Assembly (NCBI GenBank): GCA_934394435.1
Contig: CAKRRN010000007.1
Span: 1-64,000, forward strand
Direction: 5' to 3'
DNA length: 64,000 nt
From: an uncultured Bacteroidaceae bacterium
GTDB lineage: Bacteria > Bacteroidota > Bacteroidia > Bacteroidales > Bacteroidaceae
The first letter of the stretch is position 1. The number at the start of each line of letters is the position of its first letter. The notes under the pieces are model-generated. The model saw nothing but the letters and a program-made list of their open reading frames with translations. It was not told the DNA's origin and ran no database searches. A program made the position numbers and the translations under genes. Shown here one piece after another: positions 34,705 through 43,228 of this stretch.

Positions 34705-35214
34705 ATGCACCTGGATGGACTGATGGACAAGAATGAGTTTACCAGACTGGTGTGTCACGAGCAGGAATCGCTTAGGCGGCTCCTGCTCGCCCTGTGCCTG
34801 GGTGACCACATGCTGGCAGACGACCTGGCACAAGAGACACTGGTAAAAGCCTACCTGTCATGTGACACTTACCATGGCCAAGGACAATTCACAGCCTGGA
34901 TCTACCGCATCGCCTACCGCACCTTTCTCGACCACAAGCGTAACCTAAGACCCACCGACCGACTGGACACGGCACACGAAGTGACTTCGGAGAAAACATC
35001 TGACGATACATTCCGCTACGAAGCGCTCTATACGGCACTAAACACTCTGCCTGATAAGGAGCGCATAGCCCTGCTGCTGTTCTACCTAAAGGGCTATGCG
35101 GTAAGGGAGATAAGCGGCATCATGGAATGCGGCGAGGACGCGGTGAAGAAACAACTGCAAAGAGGACGCGAACACTTGAGAATAAAACTGGGGAAAGATG
35201 GAAAAGGAATTTAG
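34705..35214 (+). CDS. ECF-type RNA polymerase sigma factor
   Basis: 169 residues from ATG 34705; ATG 34723 is an alternative. The open frame extends upstream into the previous gene, but that part is out-of-frame overlap. Region 2 is 'LCLGDHMLADDLAQETLVKA' and 'TAWIYRIAYRTFLDHKRNL'; region 4 is 'LPDKERIALLLFYLKGYAVR' with 'EISGIMECGEDAVKKQLQRG' as its HTH. It redirects RNA polymerase to a regulon that cannot be read from this window. Its end overlaps the next gene by 17 nt, suggesting that the downstream membrane protein is its anti-sigma factor. Confidence 0.92.
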   Translation: MHLDGLMDKNEFTRLVCHEQESLRRLLLALCLGDHMLADDLAQETLVKAYLSCDTYHGQGQFTAWIYRIAYRTFLDHKRNLRPTDRLDTAHEVTSEKTSDDTFRYEALYTALNTLPDKERIALLLFYLKGYAVREISGIMECGEDAVKKQLQRGREHLRIKLGKDGKGI

Positions 35215-35599
35215 ACTGGAAGACATTTTTGATGCTTATCGCCCCGACCTGGGCGACAGCACTAAGTTCATGGCCACCCTGCAGCACAAACTGGAGGCTG
35301 CGGAATATCTGCGCACAATGCGTGAGGCAGAGCGACGGCATTTCCGTAAGATTATGGCAGTGGTGCTCGTAACAGGAGTATTGATAGGAAGTGTACTTAC
35401 CGCCACAATCCTGTTGCTGCCACAAGACACGCCTGTACTCACACTCACCTTGCCTGGCTTATCTGCAATACTACCATTGGAATTCATAAAAATAGTCGGC
35501 ACCCTATTGATATCTCTTCTAATGGGAGGAACCGTTATCGCAGTGGCTCATCTGCTGGACGCAGAGCAAAGACCCCTGCCTTTTCTCTCGAAACGATAG
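35198..35599 (+). CDS. Membrane protein, candidate anti-sigma factor
   Basis: 133 residues: a charged cytoplasmic N-terminus of ~50 ('FDAYRPDLGDSTKFMATLQH'), a transmembrane helix ('IMAVVLVTGVLIGSVLTATI') and a second one ('FIKIVGTLLISLLMGGTVIA'). The N-terminus lacks a clear zinc anti-sigma HxxxCxxC motif. Position and overlap with the ECF gene are the reason for the proposed anti-sigma role. Confidence 0.7.
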   Translation: MEKEFRLEDIFDAYRPDLGDSTKFMATLQHKLEAAEYLRTMREAERRHFRKIMAVVLVTGVLIGSVLTATILLLPQDTPVLTLTLPGLSAILPLEFIKIVGTLLISLLMGGTVIAVAHLLDAEQRPLPFLSKR

Positions 35600-35800
35600 C
35601 AGGAATGTGGTGCATACCACACAGGTGACGCTTATAGCTTTTAAAGACAGAAGACGTATCTACGGAATTCAATAAACCCAAACCGGTCATTAGATTTCGA
35701 TTTGTTTTTTTTTAGTTCTATTCAGCATGTCCCCTAATTGTAGCACAACTGAGCATAAAACATGAAAGCAAATACAGAAAAGTTGGGGTGTGGAGACTGC

Positions 35801-35906
35801 TTGGTCAGTACCGTATCCAGTACTAATTAGGTGGTACTGCAGTTTTATATAGTTGGTACTGGAGTACCAGTCTGCTGAAACTCCAGTACCAGCCAGGTGG
35901 TACTGG
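35801..35906. repeat. GTAC palindromic array
   Basis: GTAC cores start at 35808, 35820, 35834, 35856, 35864, 35886 and 35900. Intervals of 22 bp occur at 35834-35856 and 35864-35886. GGTACTGGAGTACC is a palindrome, and CCAGTACC/GGTACTGG repeat in both orientations. It sits just downstream of the ECF operon. Confidence 0.8.
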
Positions 35907-36169
35907 CGAAACAGGAAATATACTTATCTATACCTGTAACATGTCTGCGTCCTCAAGGATTACTCATTCATTTATGAAAAGCTGTCCTATGACCGAAACA
36001 AAGAACCCATTCCTCCGGTGTATGGTTCTTACAAATCCCTATCAGCCTTTCTTCCGGCATCTTGTTTCCAGACATGTCATGACATAGCCCACTATGCCTT
36101 CGACACGCCTGAAAACAATCTGCTCGAAAAAAAGACTAATATGAATCAGTATCTAATGACCGATTTGGG

Positions 36170-36277
36170 ATAAAAGTCACTCTAAAAAGTAATACTATAT
36201 TACTTTACCATTCATCCTTACTTGCAAAAAACAATCTGTTACCTCTATTAGCCTAGCTTCGCTAAATTTCTACTGAG
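36170..36277. repeat. Intergenic module B, copy 1
   Basis: TAAAAGTCAC, CTAAAAAGTAATAC, TACTATATTACTT, CATCCTTACTT, AAAAACA and CTATTAG occur in this order and recur in the same order at 59286-59478, where extra sequence is inserted between them. No coding potential. Confidence 0.7.
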
Positions 36278-36343
36278 ACGTCTTAAGATCCCCAAACCAG
36301 CAAAAGACACTGGACCGAAAAAAAAAGAAAAAGAATAAAGAAA

Positions 36344-36400
36344 CGCGGAACACACGAACTATGTCTTCCAATTGTGGAAGGACAATACGTATGTTCCGCG
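36344..36400 (-). terminator. alaS terminator candidate
   Basis: CGCGGAACA pairs with TGTTCCGCG around an inner hairpin (TCTTCC/GGAAGG). On the minus strand a long T/C-rich run follows (36318-36342). It lies about 130 nt after the alaS stop. Confidence 0.5.
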
Positions 36401-36526
36401 TAATCCGTTATAGAAATGCCTTTGACCTTAGAAAGACAACGTCTGCCCTTCGTTGATCCTCGACATATTCTCTCCTTTCTGTAGAGAAGTCTGGAGAAAG
36501 AGGACTCCAGCAATTGATAAAAAACG

Positions 36527-39142
36527 TCAGACTGTGAGCAATTCCACCAACTTATCTACGGCAGACATGAGTCCATCGGCATTGCGACCACCAGCTGTAG
36601 CAAAGTGGGGCTGTCCGCCACCGCCTCCTTGAATAAGTTTAGCAGCCTCGCGTATGCATTTACCCACGTTAGCACCAGCTGCAACCGCACTGTCCGAAGC
36701 TGCAGCAGTGAGCAGAGGTTTACCATCGTTCAGTGAACCAAGCACAACAATGCTATCTGGAAGTTCTGCACGAATCTGGAAAGCCAAGTCCTTGACAAAC
36801 TCAGCAGGAAGAGGAGCGATTCCCTTCACGACATGGAATCCGTTTATCACTTTAGCTTGAGCTAAGAACTGCTGTTTAATCTGTGCAGCCTTGTCCTTCA
36901 TGAGCTCACTCAACTCTGCATGCAACCCACTGTTCTCATCGATGGTCTTCTGCACCGCAGCCTTTAGGTCTGGCGCATTATTGAAGATAGAGCGCAGTTC
37001 GGAAGCTGTATCTATCAGATTATAGAGTAGATTCTCCACCTGTGCACCTGTAATAGCTTCCACACGACGCACACCTGCAGCCACACTACTTTCGCTTAGA
37101 ATCTTGAACATGCCCAAGCGACCTGTACTGGCTGCATGACAACCGCCACATAGCTCTACACTCTTACCAAACTGCACGACGCGCACCTTATCGCCATACT
37201 TTTCACCAAAGAGGGCGATAGCTCCCAGTTTCTTAGCCTCCTCGATAGGAACATCACGATGGTCTTGAAGAGGAATATCCTCGCGGATACGAGCATTGAC
37301 AATCTGTTCTACCTTTCGTAATTCTTCGGAAGTGACCTTCTGGAAATGTGAGAAGTCAAATCTCAAGCCCTCGGGAGTGACCAATGAGCCTTTCTGCTCC
37401 ACATGATCACCCAGCACCTCACGCAAAGCCTGGTCAAGCAAGTGGGTACAAGTATGGTTAGCCTCGCTTGCATGGCGCAAATCCACATCAACACAGGCCA
37501 TAAAGTCAGCCTTGGGATTTTGAGGAATCTGCTTTGTGATATGAACAGGGAGATTGTTCTCACGCTTGGTATCTATAACCTCGATGGTTTCATCCTCGCT
37601 CACGAGTACTCCACGATCACCTACCTGACCACCCATCTCAGCATAGAACGGAGTCTTGTCAAGCACAATCTGATAGAAGGTCTGTTTCTTCTGTGTCACA
37701 CGACGGTAACGAAGGATGTGACATTCGTACTCTGTATGATCCCAACCGACAAAAGAGGTTTCTCCTGGTTGTACTTCTACCCAATCGTCATTCTCAACAG
37801 CAGCTGCATTGCGCGCACGCTCTTTCTGCTTCTGCATTTCTACATTGAAACCTGCCTCGTCAACCTTCAGTCCATTCTCATGGCATATCAGTTCAGTAAG
37901 GTCGAGCGGGAAACCATACGTATCAAACAGAGTAAAGGCTTTCTCGCCAGATATCATATCGGAGCCAGAAGCTTTTGTCTCCTGCATCACGCCATCGAGC
38001 AGACGTATGCCTGTCTCCAGTGTGCGCAGGAAGCTATCTTCCTCTTCCTTCATCACCTTAGAGATAAGAACCTTCTGTGCCTCGAGTTCGGGGTAAGTAC
38101 CTCCCATCTCATGTATAAGAACAGGGAGCAGACGATACATAAATGCTTCCTTCTGACCCAAGAACGTATAAGCATAGCGCACCGCACGACGCAGGATACG
38201 ACGGATAACATAACCTGCCTTGGCATTGCTGGGCAACTGACCATCGGCAATGCTAAAGGCAATGGTACGCAGGTGGTCAGCCACCACACGCATTGCCACA
38301 TCTGTTTCCTCCTTATCACCATAGCTATAACCACTCATGTCACTGATAGCCTTGATGATGGGCTGGAACACATCTGTGTCGTAGTTAGAATGCTTACCTT
38401 GAATCACACGGACAAGTCTCTCAAAACCCATACCCGTATCAATCACGTTCATGGAAAGAGGTTCGAGATGTCCGTCAGCCTTACGTTCGTACTGCATGAA
38501 CACGATATTCCATATTTCGATAACCTGTGGATCATCCTTATTCACCAAATCACGACCTGGCACTCCATTTCGTTCCTCAGGCAAACGATTATCGATATGT
38601 ATCTCTGAGCAAGGACCACATGGACCTGTGTCACCCATTTCCCAGAAGTTGTCGTGCTTGTTGCCATTGATAATATGATCAGCAGGCACATGCTTGAGCC
38701 AATACTGAGCTGCCTCGTTGTCGCGTTCAAGCCCTTCTTCCTTGCTACCTTCGAAAACGGTAACATAAAGGTCATCAGGATTCATCTTGAGTACATCAAC
38801 CAAGTACTCCCATGCCATGTCAATGGCTCCCTGCTTGAAGTAGTCACCGAATGACCAGTTGCCCAACATCTCAAACATGGTATGGTGATAGGTGTCATGA
38901 CCAACCTCCTCCAAATCATTGTGTTTTCCGCTCACACGCAAGCACTTCTGGCTATCGGTGCGTCGGCGAGGCTCAGGATTGCGAGTACCCAGAATAATAT
39001 CTTTCCACTGGTTCATTCCCGCATTGGTGAACATCAGTGTGGGATCGTCCTTTATCACCATTGGTGCTGAGGGCACAATCTGGTGCCCTTTAGACTCAAA
39101 GAACTTCAAAAATGAGTCACGTATTTCATTTGCTGTCATCAT
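36527..39142 (-). CDS. alaS: Alanyl-tRNA synthetase
   Basis: 871 residues, full length. Class II catalytic core near the N-terminus ('RDSFLKFFESKGHQIVPSA', 'LMFTNAGMNQWKDIILG', 'HTMFEMLGNWSFGDYFKQGA'). The editing domain has the zinc-type 'ANHTCTHLLDQALREVLG' (HxxxH) and 'ELCGGCHAASTGRLG'. The C-terminal DHHA1 region ends with 'IQGGGGGQPHFATAGG'. It charges tRNA-Ala and hydrolyses mischarged Ser/Gly. It is transcribed divergently from merR through overlapping promoters. Confidence 0.97.
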   Translation of the reverse strand: MMTANEIRDSFLKFFESKGHQIVPSAPMVIKDDPTLMFTNAGMNQWKDIILGTRNPEPRRRTDSQKCLRVSGKHNDLEEVGHDTYHHTMFEMLGNWSFGDYFKQGAIDMAWEYLVDVLKMNPDDLYVTVFEGSKEEGLERDNEAAQYWLKHVPADHIINGNKHDNFWEMGDTGPCGPCSEIHIDNRLPEERNGVPGRDLVNKDDPQVIEIWNIVFMQYERKADGHLEPLSMNVIDTGMGFERLVRVIQGKHSNYDTDVFQPIIKAISDMSGYSYGDKEETDVAMRVVADHLRTIAFSIADGQLPSNAKAGYVIRRILRRAVRYAYTFLGQKEAFMYRLLPVLIHEMGGTYPELEAQKVLISKVMKEEEDSFLRTLETGIRLLDGVMQETKASGSDMISGEKAFTLFDTYGFPLDLTELICHENGLKVDEAGFNVEMQKQKERARNAAAVENDDWVEVQPGETSFVGWDHTEYECHILRYRRVTQKKQTFYQIVLDKTPFYAEMGGQVGDRGVLVSEDETIEVIDTKRENNLPVHITKQIPQNPKADFMACVDVDLRHASEANHTCTHLLDQALREVLGDHVEQKGSLVTPEGLRFDFSHFQKVTSEELRKVEQIVNARIREDIPLQDHRDVPIEEAKKLGAIALFGEKYGDKVRVVQFGKSVELCGGCHAASTGRLGMFKILSESSVAAGVRRVEAITGAQVENLLYNLIDTASELRSIFNNAPDLKAAVQKTIDENSGLHAELSELMKDKAAQIKQQFLAQAKVINGFHVVKGIAPLPAEFVKDLAFQIRAELPDSIVVLGSLNDGKPLLTAAASDSAVAAGANVGKCIREAAKLIQGGGGGQPHFATAGGRNADGLMSAVDKLVELLTV

Positions 39143-39182
39143 AAGGATGTTGCTTTATTCAGATAATCTCTTTAAAAAACAG

Positions 39183-39213
39183 TTGCAAAGGTAATTTGTT
39201 TTACGTATTTTTG
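39183..39213 (+). promoter_or_regulatory. merR-family gene promoter
   Basis: TTG (39183-39185)-N20-TATTTTTG (39206-39213), 41 nt before the ATG. The two promoters use the same ~34 bp in opposite directions. Confidence 0.75.
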
Positions 39214-39216
39214 CAA
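39186..39216 (-). promoter_or_regulatory. alaS promoter
   Basis: The minus strand reads TTG-N20-TACCTTTG (-7 at 39186-39193). It interlocks with the merR promoter: the -33 of each lies next to the -7 of the other. Confidence 0.75.
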
Positions 39217-39253
39217 AGATTTTAGATATAAAAGGACATCGCCCTACAACATT

Positions 39254-39598
39254 ATGGCATTCAATAAGGATAAGGAACTCAAGAAGTATTTCTCCATCAG
39301 TGAGGTGGCTACCCAGTTTGGCATAGCAGAGTCTGTGCTACGCTTTTGGGAGAAGGAGTTTCCTAATATCCGTCCACGAAAGACCCAACGAAACGTTAGG
39401 CAATACACGCGCGAAGATATAGAGGAAATACGCACCGTATATACTCTATTAAAGGTTAGAGGCATGAAAATTGCTGCTGCCAGGGAAATGCTCACAAAAA
39501 ACAAGAAGGGGGCAACTGATTTATCTGCTGTGCTCAATAAATTGGAGTCTATAAGAAGCGAACTTCTAAGCATTAGCAAAGAACTATCAGACCTATAA
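39254..39598 (+). CDS. MerR-family transcriptional regulator
   Basis: 114 residues. 'KYFSISEVATQFGIAESVLRFWEKEF' is the MerR winged-helix with the characteristic 'RFWEKEF', and 'RQYTREDIEEIRTVYTLLKVRGMKI' completes the DNA-binding unit. A short C-terminal coiled coil follows. There is no effector-binding Cys cluster. This type is near-universal in Bacteroidota; the target is unknown, but its promoter overlaps that of alaS, so autoregulation could affect alaS. Confidence 0.9.
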   Translation: MAFNKDKELKKYFSISEVATQFGIAESVLRFWEKEFPNIRPRKTQRNVRQYTREDIEEIRTVYTLLKVRGMKIAAAREMLTKNKKGATDLSAVLNKLESIRSELLSISKELSDL

Positions 39599-39702
39599 CA
39601 GCAAATAAACAAAAATCGCTCAATAGGTGGAAACATACAACTCGTTACCGCTGATAGATGGTTCTTTTTCCCGACTTCGTCATTGCGTCGCCCTCAAAAA
39701 TC

Positions 39703-39794
39703 GATTCACCCGATAAACCAAGGGGAGCTTCGGAAGCAAAATCACAGACGTAACCTGTACTTATAAGCCAGTTTGCTTGTCTATACAAAGGGAA
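39703..39794 (+). repeat. Intergenic module A, copy 1
   Basis: About 90 bp matches 59033-59121: TTCACCCGATAAACCAA, GGGGAG, CACAGACGTAACCTGTAC, TTATAAGCCAG and TTGCTTGTCTATACA occur in order, with scattered substitutions. A third, partial, inverted copy (CTTGGTTTATCGGGTGAA) is at about 59509-59526. Confidence 0.8.
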
Positions 39795-39863
39795 TAATAT
39801 ATGCCTAATCCCCCAGATTTACCAGGTGAGCCCAAGACGTTTATTTACGGAAACTTGCGAAAA

Positions 39864-39899
39864 AAGCCGCCCCTAATCCTTCACGGACAAGGGCGGCTT
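39864..39899 (-). terminator. Terminator of the ribosomal cluster
   Basis: AAGCCGCCC pairs perfectly with GGGCGGCTT across an 18-nt loop; the minus strand continues with TTTT. It starts 23 nt after the rplQ stop. Confidence 0.8.
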
Positions 39900-39921
39900 A
39901 TTTATGTAATGCAATTTAGAA

Positions 39922-40404
39922 TTATTCGGCTGCAGTCTCCTCTGCAGGAGTCTCTGCTGCAGGAGCGTCAGCTACTGCTGCCTCAGCACTCTTCTTTGAA
40001 GAACGACGTGCACGTTTTGCCTTCTTGGCAACCTTTGCCATGTTCTCATCAAAATCAACAAGTTCAATGAAACACATAGCAGCATTGTCACTTGCACGGA
40101 AACCAGTCTTGATGATGCGTGTGTAACCACCAGGACGATCAGCGACCTTCTGAGAAATAACAGTAAACAACTCAGTAATGGCCTTTTTGTCTTGCAAATA
40201 ACTGAAAACTACTCGACGTGAGTTAGTGGTATCCTGCTTACTCTTCGTAATCAGTGGCTCCACATATTTCTTCAAAGCTTTTGCCTTGGCAAGGGTCGTA
40301 GTGATTCTTTTGTGCATGATCAGAGACACTGCCATGTTTGACAACATAGCGGCTCTGTGGGATGCAGTACGACCCAAATGATTAAATTTCTTATTATGTC
40401 TCAT
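39922..40404 (-). CDS. rplQ: 50S ribosomal protein L17 (bL17)
   Basis: 160 residues. 'MRHNKKFNHLGRTASHRAAM', 'LSNMAVSLIMHKRITTTLAK' and 'GGYTRIIKTGFRASDNAAM' are conserved L17 segments. The last ~45 residues are a Bacteroidota-type extension of Ala, Glu and Lys ('AAVADAPAAETPAEETAAE'). Last gene of the cluster, followed by a strong terminator. Confidence 0.96.
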   Translation of the reverse strand: MRHNKKFNHLGRTASHRAAMLSNMAVSLIMHKRITTTLAKAKALKKYVEPLITKSKQDTTNSRRVVFSYLQDKKAITELFTVISQKVADRPGGYTRIIKTGFRASDNAAMCFIELVDFDENMAKVAKKAKRARRSSKKSAEAAVADAPAAETPAEETAAE

Positions 40405-40409
40405 TTGTT

Positions 40410-41402
40410 TTAATCTTTATCTAATTTGTACTTAGAAATATCGGTTCCAAACGTAAGATTCAGACTCTCGAGCAAATCATCAAGCTCAGTGAGCGATTTC
40501 TTTCCGAAGTTGCGGAACTTCAACAAATCCGTTTTGTTGTACTGAACCAAATCACCCAGTGTCTCTACATTTGCTGCCTTCAGACAGTTAAGAGCACGCA
40601 CAGAGAGATCCATATCAGCCAACTTGGTCTTGAGAAGTTGACGCATATGAAGAACTTCTTCGTCAAACTCATCAACACCATCTGCCTCTGCATTCTCCAA
40701 GGTGATTTTCTCATCAGAGAAGAGCATGAAATGGTAAATCAGAATCTTGGCAGCGTCCTTCAGAGCATCCTTCGGATGAATAGAACCGTCTGTCGTAATC
40801 TCCAGAATAAGCTTCTCGTAGTCAGTTTTCTGCTCTACACGGAAATTCTCAACAGAGTATTTTACATTTCTGATAGGAGTGTAAATTGAATCGATGGGGA
40901 TAACATTAACATCAGTGCAGAACTCGCGATTCTCCTCTGCAGGCACATATCCACGACCTTTGTTAATGCCAATCTCTATCTGCATTGTTGCTTTTGCATC
41001 TAAATGGCAAATAACCAATTCAGGGTTTAACACTTCAAATCCAGTCAGATACTTGTTGAAATCACCAGCTTTGAACTCTGTGCAGTTCTCAACAGTGACA
41101 CTCACTTTCTCGGTCTCGAATTCATCTACTATTTGCTTGAATCTTACTTGTTTCAGATTCAAGATAATGTTGGTAACATCCTCCTTTACACCAGGAACTG
41201 TTGCGAACTCATGTTCTACACCAGCAATAGCCACTGTATTCACAGCAAAGCCATCCAACGAAGAAAGAAGTATGCGGCGCAAAGCATTGCCTATAGTGGT
41301 ACCAAAACCACCTTCAAGCGGACGGAACTCAAACTTGCCGTACTTGTCGTCCGCCTCCAACATTATTACTTTATCGGGCTTTTGAAATGCTAATATCGCC
41401 AT
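40410..41402 (-). CDS. rpoA: RNA polymerase alpha subunit
   Basis: 330 residues from the ATG at 41402; the frame extends two codons upstream to a TTG. The N-terminal dimerisation domain has 'EADDKYGKFEFRPLEGGFGT', 'TIGNALRRILLSSLDGFAV' and 'HEFATVPGVKEDVTNIILNL'. The C-terminal domain (~250-325) has 'LDMDLSVRALNCLKAANVET' and 'LLKFRNFGKKSLTELDDLL'. It lies between rpsD and rplQ, the standard arrangement. Confidence 0.97.
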   Translation of the reverse strand: MAILAFQKPDKVIMLEADDKYGKFEFRPLEGGFGTTIGNALRRILLSSLDGFAVNTVAIAGVEHEFATVPGVKEDVTNIILNLKQVRFKQIVDEFETEKVSVTVENCTEFKAGDFNKYLTGFEVLNPELVICHLDAKATMQIEIGINKGRGYVPAEENREFCTDVNVIPIDSIYTPIRNVKYSVENFRVEQKTDYEKLILEITTDGSIHPKDALKDAAKILIYHFMLFSDEKITLENAEADGVDEFDEEVLHMRQLLKTKLADMDLSVRALNCLKAANVETLGDLVQYNKTDLLKFRNFGKKSLTELDDLLESLNLTFGTDISKYKLDKD

Positions 41403-41411
41403 TATCAATTA

Positions 41412-42017
41412 TTATTTAGAGTACAACTCAACGATCAACTGCTCCTTGATAGTCTCTGGAATGTCTGCACGCTCAGGCTTGTGCAAAAGCTTACCAGACT
41501 TAAGGTTCTCGTCCCATTCTATCCAAGGATATTTGCTGTGGTTAAAACCAGCCAAAGCATTTTGGATTACCTCAAGACTCTTCGCACGCTCACGAACGCC
41601 TACAATCTGACCAGGAACAACATTATAAGAAGCAATTCCTACAACCTTGCCATCAACAGTGATGTGCTTATGGTTAACTAACTGACGAGCAGCCGCACGT
41701 GTAGGAGCAATACCCAAACGATATACGACATTGTCCAATCTGCACTCCAAGTTCTGAAGCAGAATCTCACCCGTAATGCCACTGGCACTAGCAGCCTTAT
41801 CAAACATATTACGGAACTGCTTTTCCAGCACTCCATAAGTATATTTAGCCTTCTGCTTCTCTGCCAACATGACACCATACTCAGATGTCTTGCGACGACG
41901 ATTGTTACCATGCTGCCCTGGAGGGAACTTTCTCTTAGAAAGAACCTTGTCAGCACCGAAAATAGCTTCGCCAAAACGGCGGGCAATCCTTGATTTAGGA
42001 CCAATATATCTAGCCAT
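41412..42017 (-). CDS. rpsD: 30S ribosomal protein S4 (uS4)
   Basis: 201 residues. 'MARYIGPKSRIARRFGEAIF' at the N-terminus and the S4 domain 'LECRLDNVVYRLGIAPTRAAARQ' with 'LVNHKHITVDGKVV'. The N-terminal zinc-Cys cluster is absent (Cys-free type). S4 nucleates small-subunit assembly and often represses its own operon in other bacteria; no such site was identified here. Confidence 0.97.
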   Translation of the reverse strand: MARYIGPKSRIARRFGEAIFGADKVLSKRKFPPGQHGNNRRRKTSEYGVMLAEKQKAKYTYGVLEKQFRNMFDKAASASGITGEILLQNLECRLDNVVYRLGIAPTRAAARQLVNHKHITVDGKVVGIASYNVVPGQIVGVRERAKSLEVIQNALAGFNHSKYPWIEWDENLKSGKLLHKPERADIPETIKEQLIVELYSK

Positions 42018-42059
42018 ATCTATTCTTCTATTTTTACAGGCACATTATTAACAATATTA

Positions 42060-42449
42060 TTAAACTCTTCTTCTCTTTGGAGGACGGCATCCGTTGTGAG
42101 GCAATGGAGTAACATCCACAATCTCTACCACCTCTATACCAGCGCCATGCACGGTACGTATGGCAGATTCACGTCCGTTACCAGGACCCTTCACATAAGC
42201 CTTTACCTTACGAAGACCCAAATCATAGGCAACCTTAGCACAATCCTGAGCTGCCATCTGAGCTGCATAAGGAGTATTCTTCTTAGATCCGCGGAACCCC
42301 ATCTTACCAGCAGAAGACCAAGAAATAATCTGTCCCTCGCTATTTGCTAAAGACACAATAATATTGTTGAATGAGCTGTGAACATGAAGCTGACCCATCG
42401 CGTCAACCTTGACAACTCTCTTTTTTGCAGCAACTGTTTTCTTTGCCAT
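42060..42449 (-). CDS. rpsK: 30S ribosomal protein S11 (uS11)
   Basis: 129 residues. 'GQLHVHSSFNNIIVSLANSEG', 'SAGKMGFRGSKKNTPYAAQMA' and the C-terminal 'DVTPLPHNGCRPPKRRRV' are diagnostic. S11 binds the platform of the small subunit near the Shine-Dalgarno-anti-Shine-Dalgarno helix. 10 nt after rpsM. Confidence 0.97.
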   Translation of the reverse strand: MAKKTVAAKKRVVKVDAMGQLHVHSSFNNIIVSLANSEGQIISWSSAGKMGFRGSKKNTPYAAQMAAQDCAKVAYDLGLRKVKAYVKGPGNGRESAIRTVHGAGIEVVEIVDVTPLPHNGCRPPKRRRV

Positions 42450-42459
42450 ATCTCAATTG

Positions 42460-42840
42460 TTATTTAGTAGCCTTTTTCTTATTTGCAACAGTCTTCTTCT
42501 TACCCTTGCGAGTACGAGCATTGTTCTTTGTGCTCTGACCACGAACGGGAAGGCCATTACGATGACGAACGCCACGATAACAACCGATGTCCATCAGTCG
42601 TTTGATGTTCAACGCAATCTCAGAGCGAAGGTCACCCTCCACCTTGTAACTTGCTGCAATAATCTCACGAATTTTACCAGCCTCCTCATCTGTCCAGTCA
42701 GACACACGCTTGTCCTTATCGACACCTGCCTGCTCAAGGATCTTGGCTGAGCTACTGCGACCAATGCCATAGACATAGGTCAAGGCGATTTCACCTCGCT
42801 TATTCTGAGGCAAATCTACACCAACAATTCTAATTGCCAT
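42460..42840 (-). CDS. rpsM: 30S ribosomal protein S13 (uS13)
   Basis: 126 residues. 'MAIRIVGVDLPQNKRGEIALT', 'YGIGRSSSAKILEQAGVD', 'RLMDIGCYRGVRHRNGLPVRG' and the basic tail are S13 signatures. It contacts the P-site tRNA and bridges to the large subunit. Confidence 0.97.
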   Translation of the reverse strand: MAIRIVGVDLPQNKRGEIALTYVYGIGRSSSAKILEQAGVDKDKRVSDWTDEEAGKIREIIAASYKVEGDLRSEIALNIKRLMDIGCYRGVRHRNGLPVRGQSTKNNARTRKGKKKTVANKKKATK

Positions 42841-42871
42841 ATATACTTATCTTTTCTTTTGTCTTAAAGAC

Positions 42872-42988
42872 TTAACCCTGACGCATCTTATACTTAGGGT
42901 TCTTCTTGTTAATCACATACAAACGACCCTTGCGACGAACAATTTTACAGTCTGGGGTACGTTTCTTCAATGAAGCTCTTGTTTTCAT
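42872..42988 (-). CDS. rpmJ: 50S ribosomal protein L36 (bL36), zinc-free form
   Basis: 38 residues, too short for most gene callers: begins MKTRASLKKRTPDCK and ends KNPKYKMRQG. Of the usual CxxC...C...H zinc site only the second Cys (14) remains; the first is Thr, the third Asn and the His is Tyr. It therefore belongs to the non-zinc class. It lies between infA and rpsM, as expected. Confidence 0.95.
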   Translation of the reverse strand: MKTRASLKKRTPDCKIVRRKGRLYVINKKNPKYKMRQG

Positions 42989-42997
42989 ATCTGATTA

Positions 42998-43216
42998 TTA
43001 TTTATATCTGAATACGATTCTTCCTTTCGTCAGATCATAGGGACTCATTTCAACCTTCACTTTGTCTCCTGGGAGAATCTTAATATAGTGAAGTCTCATC
43101 TTCCCAGAGATGTTGCAGATAATCTTCTGACCAATTTCAAGTTCTACACGGAACATAGCATTGGAAAGAGATTCTACAATAACACCATCCTGTTCAATAA
43201 CAGCTTGCTTTGCCAT
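42998..43216 (-). CDS. infA: Translation initiation factor IF-1
   Basis: 72 residues. A single S1/OB-fold: 'MAKQAVIEQDGVIVESLSNA', 'MFRVELEIGQKIICNISGKM', 'RLHYIKILPGDKVKVEMSPYD' and the end 'LTKGRIVFRYK'. It blocks the A site during initiation. 12 nt after map. Confidence 0.97.
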   Translation of the reverse strand: MAKQAVIEQDGVIVESLSNAMFRVELEIGQKIICNISGKMRLHYIKILPGDKVKVEMSPYDLTKGRIVFRYK

Positions 43217-43228
43217 ACTTCTATTATT

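Larger units (their letters stand above)
35600..36526. other. 927-nt convergent gap rich in repeats
   Basis: No gene is supported. It holds a 22-bp-spaced GTAC array (35801-35906), module B copy 1 (36170-36277), a short sequence GTATCTACGGAA (about 35657) also found near 59269, and a hairpin terminator (36344-36400). Confidence 0.65.
39599..39921. other. 323-nt convergent gap after merR
   Basis: Contains module A copy 1 (39703-39794) and the rplQ terminator. No gene is supported. Confidence 0.6.

Noticed and set aside
36283..36513. Small minus-strand frame after alaS
   Set aside because: It runs through the terminator hairpin and A-rich track and has no similarity to known proteins.
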